Source: Papilionanthe hookeriana x Papilionanthe teres (lineage: Eukaryota; Streptophyta; Magnoliopsida; Asparagales; Orchidaceae). From it: DNA of 64,000 nt. Below, piece after piece: positions 1 to 12,180 of the stretch; positions within the stretch are counted from its first letter, which is position 1, and each line of letters opens with the position of its first letter. The notes under the pieces are model-generated. The model made no database searches. It was given only the letters and a program-made list of their open reading frames with translations, and was not told the origin of the DNA. The stretch is from the NCBI GenBank assembly GCA_022702705.1, contig CM040426.1, positions 72,933,306-72,997,305 of the forward strand, written 5' to 3'. Both the position numbers and the translations under genes were made by a program.

Positions 1-1319
1 TTAGATGTAGATTGAAAAAGTAGATAACTTCATAAGAAACAGAAACCGTATTAAGATTTTAGGATAAATATATCAATGCAAATACCTATATTCGAATTGC
101 ATTGGTGATTTCAATCTTTTTAATCTTTATTATACTAGTTAGATTGATTGTTGGTGAATTTTTAAGATTATAATAAGGCATATGGACTTCTAGTTCATAT
201 CTCAAAAGTTAGTTCGATCATCTTAAAATTATCATATCCAAGATTTTGATGAAAAATTGTAATGTTTGTCTTGTTGTTTATAAGCCATAAATGAAACATT
301 ATTAAGGATTGCAAATTTTGCACTCGCTTCTAGTGCTCAGAAAATAAGTGAACATACTTTCATCACTGATTTTCTCTGTGATTTGTTTTGTCTTTATCAC
401 TATCATATGTGGAACAAAGAAAATGCTTCTTCAACAACATTTGGATGGTGTCGAAGCCACTTGAGAAGGATGTTTCACTACAATTTCTCTAAGATGCTGT
501 AGTAAAATGAACAAATAAGAGTCACTACAGAATACTGGATGTATCTGTGCGTCATTTGCGGTCGGATGTACATCTGAATATTTGAATCCACTAGCTTTTA
601 AGCTCGTTTAAGCAAAATTGTGAGGAAATTTATAATCTATTCATGCAATTTTTTTGCCACAACCTGATAGTATTCAATTTAAAAACAATTTAAATTAAAA
701 TGCTGTTTCAATTCATATTTTAAAATTGATGGATGTTCTAGCTAGTTGACTTTGATAGAGATGGAATCAATACTAAATTTATTCATCTGTTGCAGGGGTT
801 GTCCGTAAAATTTTTGATTCATTGTATATATGTAAAAGATACATGCAATGAACCAAAGGTATCACATTCTTGAGTTTAGAGCTGTAGTGGACAGCTCAAC
901 CTTGCCCACTTTGTAGATTCCACGAACCAACTGTCATGATTAATATTAGTAAATTCCTGGCAAGTATTAATTTCTTATTAATAAATACAGTGGAAATGGG
1001 TTTAGTAACATTCTTTTTGTTACTAATAACAAAATTGGGATTTTTACTACAAGCAAAGAATGATCAGATAAGCCAGCAACAAACACATGACTGAAGATGA
1101 AATTTTTCCTTTTAATTCTATTGAAAGAAGGTTAATCAGTTTATATAACATGTACCAGATCAAACAGCATTATAACCATTCACTGTGAACCCTAAAAGTT
1201 GGGTTTTTTCTTCCTTTTTTTTTTCTTTTTCCCAGTCCAAAAAAGGTAGCGTTTTTCCTCTAACAACAATAAACAGATACAAATCAGAAGAAATTGGTAA
1301 AAAGATGGAGAAAGTAAGT
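1..1319. other. AT-rich intergenic, no gene seen
   Basis: No long open frame, RNA gene or clear transposon end is visible. The last 150 bases before the DUF1336 stop codon are T-rich on the plus strand and probably serve as the 3' UTR of that minus-strand gene. I did not find an unambiguous AATAAA in it. Confidence 0.5.
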
Positions 1320-2225
1320 CTAACCTTCTGCCTCATCGTCCCTCTCCTGCACAATCCTTACAGGCCCTCCCCTTCTCTGCTCTAGTCCCGATGTTGCAGC
1401 AGACCCCACTCTCCCTTTTGCTGGTTCGACATACGCCGCAGCTGACATCTCCATTTGTGCTATCCTAACAGCACCAATCAGCTTTTCAGGCAGCTCATCC
1501 TCTGCCTGCGCCTCCACAACAAATCCCATATCAATAGTCACCGAAGTAACACAACCAAGCGCCAGCTTCAGTATCGCGCTGGCAATAGCTGAACTCCCAA
1601 TATCAACATCAATTTCCAGATAGCTTTCCCCCTTATGGTAATTGCAGACCAGAGCCTTCCCCAAAAGGCAAGCCGAGTAGTTCCCCACTGCCGCTTTGAC
1701 GATCCAAGGCCCCTTCACGATCCGATTCACGATCTTGAATCGGGAGTTGCGGAACGCATCGTCCCCATGGATGAAACGGTGGAGCAGCGATCCGGGAGGG
1801 ATTGGATCATCCGTCGCAAAGTAGAAAACGGCGGAGTGGCAATCATGGCCGGGAACCTGCAGATTTACAGCAAATACGAAGGATTTCAGGAATTTTCCAT
1901 ATGAACGAGCGCGGCGAAGGGCTGCTGCAACGCGGTTGTCAGGGCGGCCGAGAACGTTGTCGAGGCGATGAGGGGATCGGAGCCAGTCAACGCCGGCAGG
2001 TAATAACAACCAGTTTCCAGAAGGAATCTTCTTGCGGCGGGAGAAGTAGTCGGGACCGCGGAGGGAGAAGAGATCGCCGGGAGGGGAAGCCCAGCCGTTG
2101 GATCCATCGTGGAGGTCAACGCGGCGGAGGGATCCACCGTCAATGACCTCCTGCCGCCAGTCGTAGGGGAGCTCGTCGGAATCCGAAGGGGAGTTCAAGG
2201 TGGGCTTGGGTTTAGTCGGACACAT
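1320..2225 (-). CDS. DUF1336 / EDR2 C-terminal-domain protein
   Basis: A 301-residue protein filling almost one whole DUF1336 (EDR2_C) domain. Seen from the chosen start: an N-terminal MCPTKPKP, a WASPPGDLFSLR segment near residue 50, DWLRSPHRLDNVLGRPDNRV near 80-100, FVFAVNLQVPG near 115, then HSAVFYFATDDPIP, GDDAFRNSRFKIVNRIVKGPW and KAAVGNYSACLLGKAL, and YLEIDVDIGSSAIA followed by VTIDMGFVVEAQAEDELPE. These are the conserved blocks of the family named after Arabidopsis ENHANCED DISEASE RESISTANCE 2, in which EDR2 also carries PH and START domains; here only the C-terminal domain is present, as in the short plant paralogues of about 300 residues. The frame also has an upstream Met at 2330, but that Met lies only about 15 bases from the TATA box at 2345-2351, too close to be in the transcript, so 2225 is preferred. 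No stops, frameshifts or introns interrupt the domain, and codons are GC-richer than the surroundings. Biochemical activity is unknown. A transcribed retrocopy cannot be excluded. Confidence 0.93.
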   Translation of the reverse strand: MCPTKPKPTLNSPSDSDELPYDWRQEVIDGGSLRRVDLHDGSNGWASPPGDLFSLRGPDYFSRRKKIPSGNWLLLPAGVDWLRSPHRLDNVLGRPDNRVAAALRRARSYGKFLKSFVFAVNLQVPGHDCHSAVFYFATDDPIPPGSLLHRFIHGDDAFRNSRFKIVNRIVKGPWIVKAAVGNYSACLLGKALVCNYHKGESYLEIDVDIGSSAIASAILKLALGCVTSVTIDMGFVVEAQAEDELPEKLIGAVRIAQMEMSAAAYVEPAKGRVGSAATSGLEQRRGGPVRIVQERDDEAEG

Positions 2226-2344
2226 TGATGTTGCAGGAAGTCTATCGTTTGCCGGCGAGGAAAGGGGTTGGCAGTCAAGTAGTCGAGACCGAAGAGAGCA
2301 GGGGAGAAAGACTACTGCTTCCAGGAGCAATCGCCGCTCTTCCC

Positions 2345-2351
2345 ATTTATA
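2345..2351 (-). promoter_or_regulatory. TATA box of the DUF1336 gene
   Basis: The minus strand reads CTATAAATGGG here. Transcription starting about 30 bases downstream would begin near 2315-2320, leaving a 5' UTR of roughly 90 bases before the Met at 2225 and excluding the Met at 2330. Confidence 0.6.
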
Positions 2352-2359
2352 GACTTTAA

Positions 2360-5300
2360 TTGCAAAAAAACCTACCGAAATCAGCTTAATTGCAGACCAA
2401 AAATTGATGAGAGCTTATTGATACTGAGAGTGTATTTGTTTGACTTTAATTTTGTACATAATTTCAATAGCAAATTGTTCGACGAAATGAGATGGTTGCT
2501 GGCTTAGGACATAATTTAGTTGGCCTAGTAATGACATTTGATGACATTAAACGTGTGTCCTAACAATTTAAGGATATTCTTTTATATAATTTTGGGAATT
2601 TAAGTCTTTGGGAATAGGGATTCTTCAATGATATAGAGAAATGTTGCCCGAGTAATTCTAGGTTTTAGAATTGGATAGCATTCAGGCAAACCATCAAGTT
2701 CTCTGGCCAAGTTGTCTTGCTGAGATGATGAATTAATGAATATGATCGATCAAACACTAGTAGATGAGTATTATTTTATGATGAAAGTCCAGACAACTTG
2801 AAAGCTCGACTGGATTGTGTTGCCTGACCTGTCCTGATGGCTCAATCAACAAGTTATGCCCAATAGCTCGCCGGTGAGTATGATACTTGGTTGACAACAA
2901 CACTCACACTCTCTAAATGTACTAAGTTTGTCCCATTGTGTGAGAGATGATTCATTCAAGAAGGTTAATACGCTCTGAAACCTAATTGACTTACAACAAA
3001 CATTTTAGAGTTTGTCTGTAATGATTAGTTAGTTTGTAATATATAAAATGATTTTTGATTTGCAATGCTATCTTCACATCCATGCTAATAACAAAAATTG
3101 AAAACATGTTAAATGTTTTTATTAAGATAAATGCGGAGATGATGTACTGATTATAATACTTTTAAATATTAATAATGATATATTCTCATTGTGTTAAATG
3201 CTATTGAGTTTGAATGCAATGAGTAATGGCAGTGGTTTATAAAAACTCTACATGAAATAATTCTAGTGATAAGATAAAATTTATGCATAATCTCAAATTT
3301 TCAGGTTGAACTTATGTGTGCTTGTTCAGATATATTTCTTAGACATTTACATAAAATTTTAAGAAGACGGTTCGTAAAATGGGTATTTTAGTTGTTGAGA
3401 CAGTTTGCCAAACTGTCAGATTAATTAAACTGGTTTATACAAAGAAATAGGATCAAGTGGAGCCTATCGTAAGGTTTAGAAATTGGACAATAATGATAAA
3501 CACATTAAAGTGTTTTAATTGTCTTAAAATATACCAGAAGATTGCTCATACAAACTTTGATATGTTTCATTTAATACAATTATATCAATCTATTTTTAAA
3601 GAAATCTTCAACTTTCACTACACTGGAAAAATAGATATGCCCTTCTTCAAACCAATGATAGTCAACTGCCATCGAAGAAATAAGATAAAAGCTAGAAGGT
3701 TATTAAAACTAATTTTTTATATTTATAATAACATTCAAATTGCAACATCTTTGTTTTTCAAGCTTAATGTGTATTATATTTCATGATCATATGTGATGGC
3801 AAAACCAAAATATCATTATCTTTCATAGTATTATTTAATTCATCAATAAATGAAATATATGTAATTGAGTTATATGTAATAACACATAAATCAAAGTTGG
3901 TAGATCTAATTCTACAAATACTATTATCAAACTAACTCCACAATTTTTCAAGATAAGGTATGGACAGGCACAAAATAAATGCTACACAAATTTTACGGAT
4001 GAGAGTAGGACATATAGCATTAGAATTTGTAACTTATGCACAACGATAGGACACAATAAGTCTATTTGACCTCTTAACCAAAAAAATAATATATTTAATT
4101 TGTTTAGATTATTTTAAATTAATTTTTGTTTTATTTGTTACTAATACGTTTGTGTGCTAATAAATAATACACATATATAGATATGTCCAAGGAATAATAG
4201 AGATATGGTCCTGGAGGATGAGTTGGGGATAGTTGTGCCCCACTAATGGTTATTCATCCCAACCTTATTGGTCTATGTAGCTCACACCAAACAACACACC
4301 TCGATCCAATATGTATCACACCATTAAAATTTTGTAATTAAATATATTATCTATACTAAAATATCTTTGCTTATATCTTATCTCAACATATAATTATTCA
4401 TGAAGCTTCACAAATATTTGTCATAGCCAAGAAGTGGCTGATCATCTGCCCTTGTTTCATAGAGGGTTTATATCATGTTGATTTATATTTCAGTTAAAAA
4501 TGCATTATATCAAGTTTGATCACAATCTAATTACTACGCTTATAGAGAGAGTCTATTATCGCAACCACATTCCATCTTCTTGTCGATGTAATGATCATTA
4601 TATTATAAGAAATTATGATGCTACTTAGAATTTTCATTAATGAACCTTCTTTAATTGGTAGAAATATCGTGGGCACTAAACAAAGTTGGGTTTTGATAGC
4701 CTAAATGTTGAGATAATCTCCTTAGAGATCATATAGAGGAAAGTGTTGTATAACATCACCCTATTTATCAAGTATTGACCTTAATATCTCAGATGGTTCA
4801 GGCATTAACATGTACATGTATTCCACTCTACAATGAATTTTTATTGTGAATCATATGTTGAACTAGATAGAATTGTGTTTTAAAGGCACATTCGTTAAAT
4901 TTTCATATTTGGTTGTTTCATATTACATGACACATCTTGAAGTAAGGCTCATATACAATATCTCACAATGATGAAAGATCTTAAATAATTTTCAAGCTAC
5001 TTATTAAGTAGTGAAATGTTAGCATATTTATATAGAGAATAAAAGTTTGTCACAAAATTGACCCGAATGAATATAATAATTTTTCAAACCTCTTATAAAC
5101 TTAGAGCTGAGAGCATTTAGATGTAGGATGGCCAACAATATATGCACCCTATCCATATGACTTGGGCGGGAGAAGTCTTGTATTCAAGCATACTATCTTG
5201 CTTGATTTTGATCACCCTAAAATATGTTGAGTTTGCTTAAGTTACTATCTAAATCAAAAGGAAAATAAGTAGCACTTGAGAGAAATGCCCACAACCAATG

Positions 5301-5580
5301 TAAGATTGTATAGGGATGAGCTTGACAAGTTGTTAAAAAGTCAAAATAAATGTATTTTAAATTTTAATGTAATTTTCCTTTCACTTTATATGTGTCAATA
5401 TATTGCAGGTTGAGTTAGAGATTTATATTATAGCTTATATATGAGCCCTATGGTTTATACATATTGATACAAGTAGCTGATATATACGCTGCAAGGCAAG
5501 AGATGTAGCAAACATGTTTCATTGATTAACAATAAGTTGAGTTTCTCCCTACCTGACCATGTCATGATAGAGTTAGGGGA
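2360..5580. other. AT-rich intergenic with minor repeat relics
   Basis: No gene recognised. A 109-codon open frame at 3457-3786 has no recognisable domain and the composition of AT-rich noncoding DNA. A perfect 19-base palindrome (GACAGTTTGCCAAACTGTC) sits at 3399-3417. Around 4205-4275, paired phrases such as GGATGAGTTGGGGATA and ATTCATCCCAACC suggest a decayed MITE, without clear ends. Confidence 0.5.
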
Positions 5581-5600
5581 TGTTTGACCCAAGGAAAAAA

Positions 5601-7238
5601 TGTTAAGATTTTCATGCCTATTTTCTACTGATTTTGATGATATTGCACTTTAAAGAATAATATTTTTGGTGTTTTTCTGCAGGTATGAAGATTTAAGGAT
5701 AAATGAGTGAAAATATGCAAAAAGGAGCGAATTTGGAGCAAAAATGACCAATTTATGCAAAAATTGATCTAGGGCGCCGACGACGTGATTTTCCCAAGAG
5801 TTCAGAATTAATTGCAAAGGCCGTCGATGGCGGAGATTGAGGCCGTCGACGGTTGGGCCTGTTTAAAGCACTATTTCTAGAAGGCCGCCGACAGCGCGAT
5901 CGAGGCCGCCGACGGCGGGATCGACGGTTCTTTCCAGAAATACGTCGAATGTGGACGATTTTCGAAGGGGTGCCTGCAAAACCCTTATAGACTCTTCTAC
6001 AACTTTACAAAGAACCATTTTAGGCAGAAAAAAGGGTCTCCTACGTGTTTACTAGAGAGTCCAAAGTGTCAATTAGTGTTGTTATTTAGTGAGTAGTGAG
6101 TTCAAATAGAGATTTTGTGAGGAATTCTTCGAGGGATTGTAAGAGTGGAAGGGAAGTGAGAGATCTCTTCTACATTGCCGTTTCAAAGGAGAATTCTGTG
6201 TGCTGTAAGAAATGAAGAAATCCAGAGGAACTTCAAGGAGTTTGCTTGGGGAGGAACTTGAGATAAGTTGTGTTTATTTACTATAGTTTGTAGAACTTTA
6301 CTTTATTATATGAAATCTAAGTTTTATTGCATCCTCTTCATGAATTATGAGTAGTTGTTCTGTCTTTCTCCTTGTTTTGATGTTTTTGTGAAATGATTAT
6401 ATGAATTAGTGTATCAAACATATTATAAAGAAGTTGTGATGATACTATACCTAAACTTACTTTACTATACTAATTGGTCATTTGTATTGTTAAAATCTGT
6501 GAAGAATTCTTAAGATCTGACTGTGGGCTAAGGATTCTTAACTAGTTTGTATCACATTTATTTTTAAAAGGTAGACGGTAAATCTTTAAAAGGTGAAGTG
6601 CAAATAAATAGGGAAATAATATTAATCGGGCGTAGAATTAGAGATTTTAGAATGACATGCTAGAATCTCAATTTGGTCCTATCGTTTGGGTGCTGAGGTG
6701 TAGATTGTTAGCCCTCAGGCGAGGGGAACGTGGGAGCTCCAAAATGAGAACCGGTATCCTCCCAGCCTAGCCACGTGATTCGATAACCAAGCAAAGGATT
6801 AGTCAATGTTCTTTATACCTGGACCAAAGGGTAAAGAATAGGTATGCTCTTATATGGCACAACACATATAAAATTAATTCTAATTATCACTTCACTTAAA
6901 TATCTTAACAAAGGAGAAAGATTCTTGCTATTATATATTTGAACTTAACTGTAGTAGTATTAGTAATATATTAGTAGAACTAGTTTAGATCTAAGAACTT
7001 TATTATCGATTGCATATTAGTGGCAGATAGGTAAATTCGATTTAGTTGTAATCCTAACTTGGTTTATATAATCCTAGTCCGTAGGCTTTAATATATTTCC
7101 CTGTGGAATTGATAACCAGGACTCCACTAGAGCCCTGTATTACTTGAGCAATACGTATACTTGCGTTTAAAGGTAAGTCATCGATTAAAAGATTATAATA
7201 TTTTATTGTTACTAAAATTAAAATTACGCTCCAAGACA
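5601..7238 (+). mobile_element. LTR of a Tat/Athila-type Ty3/gypsy retrotransposon
   Basis: About 1.6 kb ending in GACA just before a primer-binding site at 7245. Near its 3' end it has the phrases typical of LTRs in this lineage: TTCCCTGTGGAATTGATAACC, then GAGCAATACGTATACTTGCG. The first 400 bases hold GC-rich, partly repeated GGCCGYCGACGG motifs (5770-5935). The 5' edge is uncertain, with TG candidates at 5581 and 5601. No second LTR, gag or pol follows, so the element is truncated after its leader. Confidence 0.72.
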
Positions 7239-7244
7239 AGCTTT

Positions 7245-7262
7245 TGGCGCTGTTGCTAAGAA
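7245..7262 (+). other. Retrotransposon primer-binding site
   Basis: TGGCGCTGTTGCTAAG matches, with a few substitutions, the TGGCGCCGTTGCCGGG primer-binding site that follows the 5' LTR in plant Tat/Athila elements. It lies 6 bases after the LTR end, and this fixes the orientation of the element. Confidence 0.75.
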
Positions 7263-10200
7263 TTTATATCTTTTAGTAGTGGTGTTGAATTCTTATATTT
7301 ATAAGTATATTTAAAATCGTGGGATCAATGTCCAATAAACAACATGGAGTCAATAAAAGGCCGACTTCATACAAGTGAATTATAGTGAGAAATCATATTT
7401 ATATTGGGTTGACTACCATCAATCATGCAAATATAATTAAGATAGTAGATGAACCTTCAATATCCATCATGAGCATATTAATGTGGATGTAAATCAAGCA
7501 TAATGACAATACCTATGTCAGTATAGATTTTGGGTTTCCTTATATTTGCTTCAAGCTCTACTCGATTCTTCAGTCGGTGAGAAAATAACGATATGTAAAT
7601 ATATGTAGCTAAATGAGTAATTGTGTTATGAACTATTACTGATAATTGTAAATTTTCCTATCGCGGTCACTGCTTAGAAAAAAGAGGAGTTGCTTCAACC
7701 ATTATATGGGAGATATGATGATAACTCGACTCAGTAAGCAATAAATATATTTGGCGTCATATGCAAGATATTCAGCAAAGAATATAAATATATAACAGAC
7801 AATTTTCGTAGCAAAGAGAACATCGCTAAAGACCCATTCACATCAGCTATATTAGATTCTCTAGCGATTGTCAGTGTTGCATCATATGTTTCTGTTGATC
7901 CAAGTCTATCAATTTTTTGTAATAGTGGTGGATCGCAAGATGCACTTGCATGTATTGGTATACTATGAGACTCAATATAGTAACATATATCATTTACACT
8001 ATCACAATACCATTGCTCTATCCCATTTTGCATGGATGGAGTGACTTTTCTAGTTAGATAAACCTATATAGAGCAGTTTTGGTTGCCTCAATCAGCCTTA
8101 AGAACCATAATTAACAATAAAGTTTGGTCATATGTCACTTCCATGACAACTAGAGAAAGAGGAACAATAATACAATTTACAAAATTGGTCAATTCATATA
8201 CCTCAATTTTATATATAAGTGACAAATGCAATACTCCCACGAAGACATCAACCATACTAGTATATTATAGTTTACTATTATTATATCTATATTTTATATA
8301 ATATTTGTTTTTTCAATTACTTCAAATTCATTACATTGTATTCTAGTAAATTTATTTGATTTCCTTTTTTTCTTCTTCTTGTAGACTACATCAGAATGGG
8401 AAGGTCTAAAAATATATTTATAAAAGAGCTTGATTTGATTTTTGCAGATGGGGTACACTCTGTGACTAAGAAATATTTTATTTTAAACCTATCCTTCAAC
8501 TTAAATTTGGTTGGAGTAACAATAAGTGCCATTTAATATGCTAAATGGTTATTTTAACTTTCATTGTTTCGTTGGAGTTTTCCTTCATATTTGTAAGGTT
8601 TTGGTATATGGGCATTTGAGAGCATTTGGGACAGTTTATGGTTTATTGATCAAAAGTTAGCAGCTCTGAATTTTCTTCCCATTTTCCATTATTTTTGTGT
8701 TTTTTTTATTTTTCGTATGTAGTTCTATAAACAATCCCTTTGAAATGGCTATTTAAGAAAATACGTATAAAATCGTAATGTGTGGCGATGCTGCCACCGT
8801 TGCAAAGTTGTTTGTCAATTTCAACGAAATTATTTATTTCGTTGATTTTACTATTTAATTTAGGGAAAATGTATTTTTAAAATGTTTTACTATAATAATT
8901 GTCACATGTTGAGAGATTTACGGTGGAAGAATGAAAATTTGTCGTCTCAAGATTGTATGAAGATCCATCACACGGACAAATAATTTAGAAATAACTAGAG
9001 AAGACACCATGAGTTTTTATGTAGAAAAATGGGGAAAGCGAACAAATCATGGGATCTGCACTGATAAAAGTAATTCACTATAAGTTTATAGATACAAAGA
9101 TAGACTATTGTCCCAACTCCAGGAAAGAAATGTTAACATATTACACTAAGTAAAATAGTTGTCCATACATAAAAAATCAGAAGTCGGAAGAAAGGTCGTA
9201 TTTTGAATACGACTGTCGTAATGTGCCGATGAGAGTCATCATTGGATTTTCAGTACACCAAGTTTGTGATACGTTATTTTGCACAACATTCGAGATACTT
9301 TGTTAACCCGTACTTGAGATACTTCGTTACACTGTATTCATGTACTTCGTCTCCCCATATAAGCGATACTTCATTACGTTACATTCAAAATACTTTGTTA
9401 CACTGTATTCATGATATTTCATTTTAAATTGAACAAATTTCAATGAATAGCCAAATGATAAGATAACAAAGCATAACTTCATAAGCATCTCACATATGTC
9501 AGCCGAGGCAAACAAAACGTAGAAAGGAGAAAGACAATGCGTTTTTTAATTTAATATCCACCATATAAAATTTATATAACATAAATCTTAAGATAAATTT
9601 AATAATTTTAAGCGCATCCTATCTTAAAATTAACTACTCCATAATACAAATCAGCAAAACTTTACATATATTGCAAAATTTTTTATGAATTTACATATTT
9701 AACACTTAAAATTTTGTGGCATATATGTAAATTCCCCAAGAACTAATTATCCCAAGGAGTAGAGCTGGCACCATGCCAGCATCCACGTATTTTCTCAACA
9801 ACAGACACCCAGTTAAGAACTTTAATAAACTTCATTATTTAATATCTGGCACATCAATGGATATCATTATGCTTCATTGTTCACAATAAGATCAAAAATT
9901 TTTGGAGGTTGTGAATATAAATAAAAGTAATTGTTCAATTCAAAATCGTACCATATTTTAGTACTAAAATTAGCCTGTCGAATTAAATGAAAGCGATAAT
10001 GTAATTTTCCCCCTAAAAAACAGGTGTTTTATTATGATTATTTCATATTTTTATCAGCCTTGATGGTGATGATGGGCATTAAGATGGTGGTGATGGCGTT
10101 CAATGGCCTTGTTAGTGTCGATTGATAAGAGTGATATTTTTATGGTAGGACATAATTTTGTTAACGATGAAAAAAATATTACTTACGTTGTATGCACGCA

Positions 10201-10550
10201 TATGTATAGCTATGATATAGATCAATGTAGAGAGAGGAAAAAAAAGAAATGATGTATATCACTTATTTGCTCGTTAACGGTTGTTGGTATCATTTTTGGA
10301 TGTCATATATGTTGGTATCTGCTTGAGTGAGACAGGACTATTTACAGCTTCCCATAGCCTAGGACATCTGTCCGTACCAAACTGGTACGCGTCTCGAGGG
10401 CAGGATCGGGATCGGAACTGGTTCAGGCCTGCTAAGGAAAGCTCGCCTTTTGAATGGCAGTAATTATTGTCTGAGATGTGTACTATGCTCATTTTTATAT
10501 TGGAGGACCGTATTCTACCTTTCTAGGGCCTCCCATTGTCCGAAAGAGGC
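7263..10550. other. AT-rich intergenic, no gene
   Basis: No coding domain recognised. The only structure I can support is a patch of degenerate direct repeats at 9270-9425. Short open frames here are of the length expected by chance in AT-rich DNA. Confidence 0.45.
9270..9425 (+). repeat. Degenerate tandem repeat (ATACTTYGTTACACTG-like)
   Basis: The phrase GATACTTCGTTACACTGTATTCATG and its variants recur about five times with irregular spacing of roughly 25-35 bases. The 61-codon frame across it is a by-product of the repeat. Confidence 0.45.
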
Positions 10551-10559
10551 TTATAACTG

Positions 10560-12180
10560 CTCCGACGACAATTCAAATGCAAGGGTCTAGCGTGACCAAC
10601 CATGGAATAGGTGTGGTCATGCCTCGCCCTTGGTGTGACCACGCCAGAAACGGTCTTGGCCACGCCCTAAGTAACTTGGGCTGGAGCCAAAACTTAGACG
10701 GTGTGACCACGCACAAGGGCAGCGTGGCCATGCTGCCAGACAGAGAGCCCGGTGTAATTACACCGGGTCTCCAGTGTGACCACGCTGAACCCTCGTTTGT
10801 GATGCCTTCTATAGTGGCATGACCATGCCCGATTTCAGCGTAGCCATGCTGCAGCTTCCCAAAGTGCGACTTTTGCCCAGCAGTCCCTGAATTTCCGTCT
10901 ACAACGTCACCAGGACCGTCGAATAATGCCTTTTATATGGCCACAAAAAAGGAATGGGGACTGTTCTAGGCCCATTCTAAATAAGGAAAGAGGGCTTGAG
11001 GTCATTAGACATTGGCTCCCTGGGTAAGGAGAAGAAGGAACGACTGGCATTACTTGGGGAGGAACGTTGAGAGTGAGGGGAGATGCCAAGCAAAAGATCT
11101 TTGGTCCTTCCTCCAGCTTCTTTTTCTTCCTCTTCTTCTTCTTCTTCTTTCTCCATAGTTTTGGTGAGAAGAGAGTAAATGAGAGCTTTTGAGGAGGAAA
11201 GCTTGAGGGTTTTGGAAGAACCTTGTCTCCATTCTTTTTCTTCTTCTTCATCCTCGTCACTGTTTCTTCTTTGTCCATCATCTTGCCAGAGAAAATATAG
11301 GGAAGAAGTAGATTTTTCTCGGAGCTTTGCTGGAGTCTCTTTTAAAAGGAGAACTTCTTCACTCTTAGGAGAATGATTCTCGTTTGAGTTCGGGATTTCG
11401 TCGGAGCTCGGGATTCCGACGGAGCTTGGGATTCCACCAAACTCTCCTGTGGAAGGAGAGCTTCATCTTCACAATCTGGGACATCATCAAACATTGCGTT
11501 AAGCGATACACTATATTCCTTATGTTTTCCTTGCCTTAGCTAGCCTTAGGATTGTGTTAGAGATTATTAAAGCAGGATAATGCAGACAAATCCCCTATGA
11601 ATCTGAGTGACATTCCTTGTAAAAGTCTTAGCCTTGTAGGATGAAAAAAGCTTTGTAGTTAGTTCATCTTACAAATGGTGGAGAATTTCTCATTTAAGGA
11701 ATCAAAGAGTGAAATTCCCCATACCCTTCGCCAAAGCCAGAGGTAGCTATGCCGCACATCCATTTATTAAAACCAAGGTATCTATGTGAGGAAACTAAGA
11801 CGGGCATGGCTCATTATTGGGTGTTAGCATTTGTGTTACATTACATGCTTTTTCATGATGAATGTCTTTGCATTTTGCATGTTACATGTGGCAATTAGGT
11901 CTGACTTGCCACCTTGGCCTAGTCGACCGACTACTTCGTCCGACTAGCCGCCCCGGCCGACTGACCACTTAGGTCCGACCCGCCCGTCGACCGCCTCAGC
12001 CTGGCCGACTGACCACTTAGGTCCGACCCGCCCGTCGACCGCCTCAGCCTGGCCGACTGACCACTTAGGTCCGACCCGCCCGTCGACCGCCTCAGCCTGG
12101 CCGACTGACGTCTTTAGTCCGATTGGCTACCACAATCGACCAATCACTTGGGTCTAATCAACCACCCTAGTCGACTCGAT
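10560..12180 (+). repeat. Repeat family Z, copy A (probable LTR-retrotransposon piece)
   Basis: Order on the plus strand: a region rich in GTGTGACCACGCC-like phrases (10590-10850), a TTTTATATGG box (10931), purine/pyrimidine-rich stretches (11090-11280), a TCGGAGCTCGGGATTCC segment (11400), a GCCAAAGCCAGAGG segment (11730) and a GTCGACC-rich array (11925-12175). The same blocks occur in reverse at 61.4-63.2 kb. No gag or pol domain is visible. The 124-codon minus-strand frame at 10907-11281 is lysine-rich low complexity from the purine tract and is not called a gene. Confidence 0.5.
11957..12109 (+). repeat. 48-bp tandem repeat, three copies
   Basis: Units begin CCGACTGACCACTTAGG at 11957, 12005 and 12053, with a partial fourth at 12101. 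The three full units are identical by eye, so this amplification is recent compared with the decayed flanking GTCGACC repeats. Confidence 0.9.

Noticed and set aside
3457..3786. 109-codon plus-strand frame
   Set aside because: No recognisable motif, composition of AT-rich noncoding DNA, no promoter features.
10907..11281. 124-codon lysine/proline-rich minus-strand frame
   Set aside because: Low-complexity translation of a CTT-rich tract inside repeat family Z.
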